Shown piece by piece: positions 51,980 through 64,000 of a DNA stretch of 64,000 bases. This DNA comes from Ecdyonurus torrentis (taxonomy: Eukaryota > Arthropoda > Insecta > Ephemeroptera > Heptageniidae), in the NCBI GenBank assembly GCA_949318235.1, contig OX439127.1:37341805-37405804 (forward strand). The letters run 5' to 3'. A program made the translations under genes and the position numbers. Positions within the stretch are counted from its first letter, which is position 1; each line of letters starts with the position of its first letter. The notes beneath the pieces are model-generated. The model did not search any database, was not told the origin of the DNA, and saw nothing but the letters and a program-made list of their open reading frames with translations.

Positions 51980-53052
51980 ATCAATTAATATATTTTAATG
52001 GTTTAATGTACACAAGTTATACAGTAATTGCAGGCATCATTAAAAAGCAATGACAATTAAATAATATAAAACTTGCGCATTTATAAAGATATTATACGAC
52101 ATGTACTGTAATTTTCTTTATGAATATTTTTGAGTTACATATATAGAGAATTATTTAAGAGTTATAATTCTGTACTCAAGCTGCAAAGTTGCACTTATAA
52201 AAAAAAATAATAATAATAATAAATATATATAATTTTTTTTTTTGTCACGTATTTGTGCTATTAACGGTTGTCATAAATTGTTCTTCATTTAAAAATAACA
52301 AGTCAAGTGTGTAGTGTAATAAAAATGTAATAATATATTTATACAACCCTCTAAGTATAATGCAATGACTTTATGATAATTTATCTATATATTTATTATG
52401 ATAATTACTATATAACTAATATAGTCATAACTAATTTCTCATTTATAATAAGCAAGCAGCTTTTACTTATTTCCTTTATTTACTTATGCTTTTGTATATA
52501 GTTTAATTTTTTTTAAACGCTTCATACATGTAATATTCTGTCTTATTATTATTAATTTTGTATTACAATGTTTTGGTTTATCATTTATCTGAATTTTAAT
52601 ATAAATAATTCTGATCTGTTGTAATTTTTTATGATTTACCTCCATAAAATTGTAATTGTATATTTCGTTATCCTGATGGTATTGCACTATAAATTGTATG
52701 ATCGTAATATAAAAATTACAAAACATTCAAAGAAATATTAGACAATAATGTACATTACATATTCTAATTGTTTCATTTGAATTGATCGTAATAATAGAGC
52801 ACACTTAAATTCAATTCTAGTATTGAAGTTCCGATAAAAACTCTTCAACAGTTTTCTAATCGTTTGAAAATACATTAAAATAATTACATAAAATGTATTC
52901 ATTTCCTCATTATTTGTTATGCAATTAAAATAAATAGTTTTCTTGTGATCAGTCAATATAGCAATTTGAACAAAAAGAAAATAAATAATATAGTAATATT
53001 AAAAAAAGTGAAATATTTCCATAGCATGGAATTTGCCCTATGATATAAGAAA
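51976..53052. other. AT-rich non-coding DNA
   Basis: Two consecutive minus-strand frames (52738-52956 and 52484-52726) lie 11 bp apart in different phases. Their predicted proteins are lysine-, isoleucine- and asparagine-rich, as AT bias gives, and unrecognised. A decayed gene is possible but unsupported. Confidence 0.4.
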
Positions 53053-53080
53053 TCGTAAGTATGCAACCCGCCGGACCAAC
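53053..53080 (-). repeat. Short dispersed repeat, copy B
   Basis: The minus strand reads GTTGGTCCGGCGGGTTGCAT then ACTTACGA, matching 43577-43603. An A/T run follows 25 bp away (53105-53125, 21 T), which on the minus strand lies upstream. Confidence 0.55.

Positions 53081-55354
<2,274 letters not shown>

Positions 55355-55385
<31 letters not shown>
55355..55385. repeat. poly(A) run
   Basis: 31 consecutive A. Confidence 0.95.
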
Positions 55386-55386
<1 letters not shown>

Positions 55387-56479
55387 GTTATTGAGAAACC
55401 AATATCAATGAGTTTTTATTCGTAACAAATTACTCTCCCAAATATTAAGAATCAGAGAGGTTTCCTGCCTGCAATGCTAACACAAAAATTGGGGTGCAAC
55501 CCTCATATTCTTTTGTTTATTTTTATTGTAAACGGTAAAACTTTGAAGTACCCAATTGAAAAAAAAAAAAAAAAGTTGTAAAGCCAACATATTTATATAA
55601 TATACAATAAGAACAAATTATGAAGATTTGTTTCACTTTTTTATAAAACAAACTAAAGAAGTGCACTTATCATATCAGTCTTAATCGTTTACTATAATTA
55701 CTATACTTTTATAATAAAAAATGCATGTTTTATTATGTATAGTGAAATGCTGAGCATGAATGGTTTAGCTTAATTATCATTACACCTAAAGCTGAAAAAT
55801 TTATTCATGGGAGTTCAAAAACCACGGGGCGTGGTCGTATAAAACAGTTATTGAATTAATTATATAATTATAATATATAAGCATATCTTTATTTTTTTAT
55901 GGTTACGTTTTATAATACACAGCTTTATTTCCTAAACTGAATAAGGATTTGAAAAGTTAAAGATTTTAATCTTATTAAAGGTTAAGTTTTGATCTTTAAT
56001 TTAATTATCAAGTAAAATATTGCTTAATTAAGGTGTATAGGTATAAAAAAAAATCTTTCTATAGCAAAAGTTATCAAAAAATTTATAGTAAAATTATAAT
56101 ATAAAAGTGAAAATTTGAAATCTCTCAATTTGCCTAAAACTATGTACATTTGAATATTTAACAATTATCATATTTTAATACGGTTGAAAAAAAAAAAGAA
56201 ATGCCTTCCTTATTGGCAAACTTTTTATGCATAACCCCATTTTTATAAAGTAAAAATTTTCAAATTTGGGTGATGAAATCTCTCAAGCATGAATACCATT
56301 TTAAAATGTTAAATTAAGTAATTTCTCGTGAAAGAAATATAATATTCATAAAAAAAGACATGTATTATAATTTATACTTAGCATAAAGCATAACTTTGTT
56401 AGTTTCCATATTTTACCACTTTATTTTATACAGTGACGGAAATAGAGAGAGAAAGAGAGGTAAATAATATTATTATTTT
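55386..56479. other. AT-rich non-coding DNA
   Basis: A 16-base A run at 55559-55574 and a small perfect hairpin, ACCACG/CGTGGT around GGG, at 55821-55835. No gene. Confidence 0.5.
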
Positions 56480-56915
56480 TTTGAAGTCATCTCGAATGAA
56501 CGCCACCCACGTTGGATGATAGGGCAAGGCGTTACAAAGGGCGCCCGGGTGAATGAGTCTCTCTCTCTCTCTGAATTAACGTGTTATAAGATTTAGCTGG
56601 CCAGCCCACCGAGATGGTATAAAGCAAAGCCAAAACCTGCCTGCTTGCCTGTCTGTCCGGCTGCTCTCGCTGCAGTAATTAAGATCTACGTATATTATAT
56701 AAAGGTGGGAGAAAAAAGAAGAAGAGGAGGCGCTATATTATACTTTTCAAAAAAATTACCTTGATATCGGTAGAAGAGAATTATGAGCTCGATTCAAACC
56801 CGCCAGATCGTAATTACAGGGGACTCGGAGAGTCCGTGACAAATCTGGCCATCTGTCCGTCTGATTACCTCCCCCCCGGTTATTCCATATGATGGAACAT
56901 TTTCCTTCTCTAGTT
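56480..56915. promoter_or_regulatory. GC-rich island with hairpin and TATA-like word
   Basis: About 435 bp of complex sequence. It contains GGGCGCCCGGG (56549-56559), a short CT tract, GCTGGCCAGCCC (56598-56609), TAATTAAG and GTAATTACAGG homeodomain-type words, TATATAAAGGTGGG (56695-56708) and a 6-bp hairpin GGACTC/GAGTCC (56821-56835). No coding frame. It looks like a compact enhancer or promoter; function is inference. Confidence 0.35.
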
Positions 56916-56928
56916 AACTTCATATAAC

Positions 56929-56931
<3 letters not shown>

Positions 56932-57013
<82 letters not shown>
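56932..57013. repeat. (TC)41 microsatellite
   Basis: Perfect TC array directly after the 56-kb island. Confidence 0.97.
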
Positions 57014-57018
<5 letters not shown>

Positions 57019-57103
57019 CGTTCTACTCTTAAACATCATTTATTAGGATATCATTTTTATTAATTTGCAAAGGCATTTAAAACAAATTAAGATTTCTTCT
57101 TTG

Positions 57104-57106
<3 letters not shown>

Positions 57107-57155
<49 letters not shown>
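57107..57155. repeat. (TC)24 microsatellite
   Basis: Second TC array 94 bp after the first, same orientation. Confidence 0.95.
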
Positions 57156-57158
<3 letters not shown>

Positions 57159-57717
57159 ACATTTAATGTAGTAGGATCGAGTTTGAAAAACAAAAAAATC
57201 CCTATGGCAATTTGGTATTGTATTTTAATATTGTAAAAAACGCAACACATTTTTAATGTTTTAATTTAGTTAGCCCTAAAAAGGATTAAAAAAAAAATTA
57301 TATATATAAAACAAGATATAATAATTTATATTTATGTTTGTGGAAAGTCCTTAAATAACACTTAGCGAAATAAAAAATTTAATACGTTTAGCATCCAATT
57401 TTTTTATATAAAGTTCATGGGGTTTCGTATATTAATTATTGTACTATATTAACATGTAATGATATTTGGTCCTATACAATATACATGATAATGCCTTACG
57501 AATTCAAGCTCTCATAATAAAGTTATGCAACGATTCATTCTTTTTTTATTTTGTCACTCATCTTATTACGTTTTACTGTATTCTTTCATAGTTTTAGTTT
57601 AAAAACAAACATTTTACTTTTTTGTTTTTATCTGATAATCATTTTTAGATTTTGCAATCTAAACCATCATTTTATCTTCTAGACTTTATATATAGATTTC
57701 ATAATATCAGCTATACA

Positions 57718-57718
<1 letters not shown>
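57156..57718. other. AT-rich non-coding DNA
   Basis: Nothing gene-like. Confidence 0.55.

Positions 57719-57775
<57 letters not shown>
57719..57775. repeat. (TA)28 array
   Basis: Perfect TA array. Confidence 0.95.
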
Positions 57776-59967
<2,192 letters not shown>

Positions 59968-60294
59968 TCCATATATGTGATATGTGTTTCCAAAATCTGA
60001 GAGCAAAATTTTAATACAGTATAACATATTAAAGTAACTTAATTATTTTTATATAATTCATTTCATCTGTATCTTTGTAACTACAAAGTATTTAAAGAGT
60101 AGATAAATTGAAATTAAATATAAACAACAAATTCTTTCACATAATATATATACATTAAAAATGTATTTATATATATAAATAACTTTTCATATTATATATA
60201 TTTTTATAATACAGAGATTTTACTATATGCATAATATAATAAACTTTATGATATACATAGTGTCTAATATTAAATAAGATTAATTTATAAATAT
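59968..60294. other. AT-rich non-coding DNA
   Basis: Nothing gene-like. Confidence 0.55.
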
Positions 60295-60510
60295 CCCACA
60301 GGGTGGTCCTGTCCACACAAAGTATACGAGGCTTCGTCGTTTCTGCTCACGTTCTTTATTATGTGGGATAGACTATATTAAATCTTTTTGGTGCTTGACT
60401 ATTTCTTCTTAATTCTTTATATCAAGCCGCTTCTTTCTTGCCACAGGAGAATGCATAATGATGATAGTTACAAGAGATTGCGATGAAGACGTAAATTAAA
60501 TTCAAAGGGA
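60295..60510. promoter_or_regulatory. Mixed-composition island
   Basis: Complex sequence with an inverted pair ACAGG/CCTGT (60299-60313) inside a wider CCCACA...TGTGGG pairing (60296 to 60365). No frame. Candidate conserved element. Confidence 0.25.
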
Positions 60511-62400
<1,890 letters not shown>

Positions 62401-62554
62401 AAAAAAAAAAAAAAAAAAAAAGAAGAAGAAGAAGAAGAAGAAGAAGAAGAAGAAGAAGAAGAAGAAGAAGAAGAAGAAGAAGAAGAAGAAGAAGAAGAAG
62501 AAGAAGAAGAAGAAGAAGAAGAAGAAGAAGAAGAAGAAGAAGAAGAAGAAGAAG
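62401..62554. repeat. A21-(GAA)44 tract
   Basis: 21 A then about 44 perfect GAA units (62422-62554), the only long trinucleotide array here. Poly-E, poly-S and poly-F frames are artefacts. GAA arrays of this length are known to form triplex DNA. Confidence 0.97.
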
Positions 62555-62739
62555 CAAACAAACAGAATCATTATTGTTGTTTTAAAAATAGTTTTTTACA
62601 TTAATATTTATGAATACAAAAGCAATATTTTTAAATTAATAAAAAAATAGTCTATATAAAATAAAAATTTAAGTTAATGATCCATCATCATCGGGTTAAT
62701 GTTATTTGTGATGCTCGTAAGAATAGGTTTTTCTCTCGT
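62555..62739. other. AT-rich non-coding DNA
   Basis: Nothing seen. Confidence 0.5.
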
Positions 62740-62900
62740 TGTAATGTCAAATGACGTCAGATAGCTATTGTGTTTTGTAAGCATCATTACCCGCTCGGTT
62801 CGCTTTCAAATTAGCGTTTCGCCGAAGCGTGCAAGCAGGCAGCAATAGCTTGCCAGGATGCGCTGGTCTAAACTTGGGACGCAAATCATTCGCCTGCAAC
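62740..62900. promoter_or_regulatory. GC-richer island
   Basis: About 160 bp with TGACGTCA (62752-62759), CCCGCTCGGTTCGC and GCGTTTCGCCGAAGCG (62813-62828), plus AGCTATTG/CAATAGCT (about 62762-62769 and 62842-62849). A 71-codon minus frame (62765-62980) spans it but has no recognised domain. Candidate regulatory DNA. Confidence 0.3.
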
Positions 62901-64000
62901 CAAATATATATTCTACAATCTATAACAAAACGCATTCTTATGACCTTAATTATATGAAAATCACAAAATTGCAAAATCACAAGTATATATAAATAATAAA
63001 AATTTGCTACTCATATACATAAATCCTTTTTTATATATATTTATATAACACAGTTGCAAACAAAAATTAGTAAAAGACATTTATTTGCATGTTAATATAC
63101 GATGTTTATATAGTTTTTGTGCCAAGTTTTTTCATGAAGCATATCAATGTGTACTTCAAAGTTATATCATATACATAATATAAAATGTATATAGGTATAT
63201 ATGTCCTGTTAATTATATACATGGAGTCATGTAAAACTTTTGCTATCAACAACATTTTATCATAATGGCTCATTTATAAAATGTATAATGAGCAACATTT
63301 ATGCCACAAAAAAACAACAATATAGTTTCATATATGTTTCCATAAATTACAAACTTATGGTGATAACACGAATTAAAAAGAAATATTTAATATGAATAAT
63401 AATATAAAATATTAAAATTTACTTATGATAATGGTTTTATAGTTAATAATTGACCAAAATATGTGATTTGAATGACAATTTACTTAATTAATACAGGATG
63501 AATCAATTTTCTGAATTCAATGCAATCGAATATTTTTTTGTAAATTTCATAGACTGAGCTTTTGCAAGATAAGAAATAATGATAAAATTTAAATAATTTA
63601 AAAAAAAAATGTATCGCATTTTTGTGCATTTCTTTTTTTTTTCATGTTAACGTAAGAAATTTCAAAGAATGTTTTTTCCTCAAATAATGCAGTAAAACAG
63701 ATGAAAAATTCACAATTACAAGGAAAAAAAATACTTATACTTAAGGCAGGTATATTCCTGTTAAATTGCAATAGGTAGATTGAAGTCTGGAGTAGGTTTA
63801 GATAAACTTACTACAGTAATGCCTATTAAATGTAAAACATATATAATATTATACAATACAATTTTATCACACCTATAGAATAGATGACAATTCACTTGCA
63901 TTAGGTGACATTTTATAGTATGTCAATATCTGTTCCAGACTACTATTGCAATATACAGGAATCTTGTACATACTTTAGTTAAGTAGTATTTTTTTACTAT
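62901..64000. other. AT-rich non-coding DNA
   Basis: Nothing gene-like to the window end. Confidence 0.6.

Noticed and set aside
52484..52956. Two adjacent minus-strand frames as one frameshifted gene
   Set aside because: Composition is what AT bias predicts, the frames differ in phase with a stop between, and no family is recognisable.

Overview
The window looks like non-coding DNA from an animal nuclear genome, most likely an invertebrate and plausibly an arthropod. The basis is very low G+C (roughly a quarter by eye, not counted), long perfect TA and GA/CT arrays, more than twenty A or T runs over about 20 bases, short inverted-repeat elements resembling Tc1/mariner-type MITEs, and a possible Ty3/gypsy-like LTR fragment. 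The species cannot be named from this sequence. I found no convincing multi-exon gene, no intact transposase or reverse transcriptase, no rRNA or tRNA gene, and no CRISPR or prokaryotic feature. Most of the longest open frames are microsatellites read as protein (repeated YI, SL, RE, E or F residues). A few are short frames inside AT-rich DNA.

The layout is an AT-rich sea with two kinds of islands. The first kind is 100-600 bp of more complex, GC-richer sequence, at about 0.95-1.2, 2.0-2.7, 24.7-26.2, 27.6-28.2, 29.2-29.7, 33.0-33.4, 48.0-48.2, 56.5-56.9, 60.3-60.5 and 62.7-62.9 kb. These are candidate regulatory elements or untranslated exons. Several lie against GA/CT tracts or TATAWAA-type words. 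Such a desert with islands fits the intergenic or intronic surroundings of a large regulated gene, but that is inference.

The second kind is short foldback or terminal-inverted-repeat DNA: 8.55-8.86 and 15.88-16.17 kb (two copies of one family), 10.0-10.2, 10.67-10.93, 12.19-12.72, 12.84-13.06, 17.41-17.70, 19.30-19.58 and 38.13-38.63 kb. A separate 74-nt hairpin at 41544-41617 has the size, loop and pairing of a microRNA precursor. It is the most testable RNA candidate in the window.

No set of genes acts together here. The items most worth follow-up are the 41.5-kb hairpin, the paired foldbacks at 12.2-13.1 kb, the 21-bp GC-rich sequence shared between 43.6 and 53.1 kb, the structured GC island at 29.2 kb, and a possible membrane-protein first exon on the minus strand at 29.5-29.7 kb.
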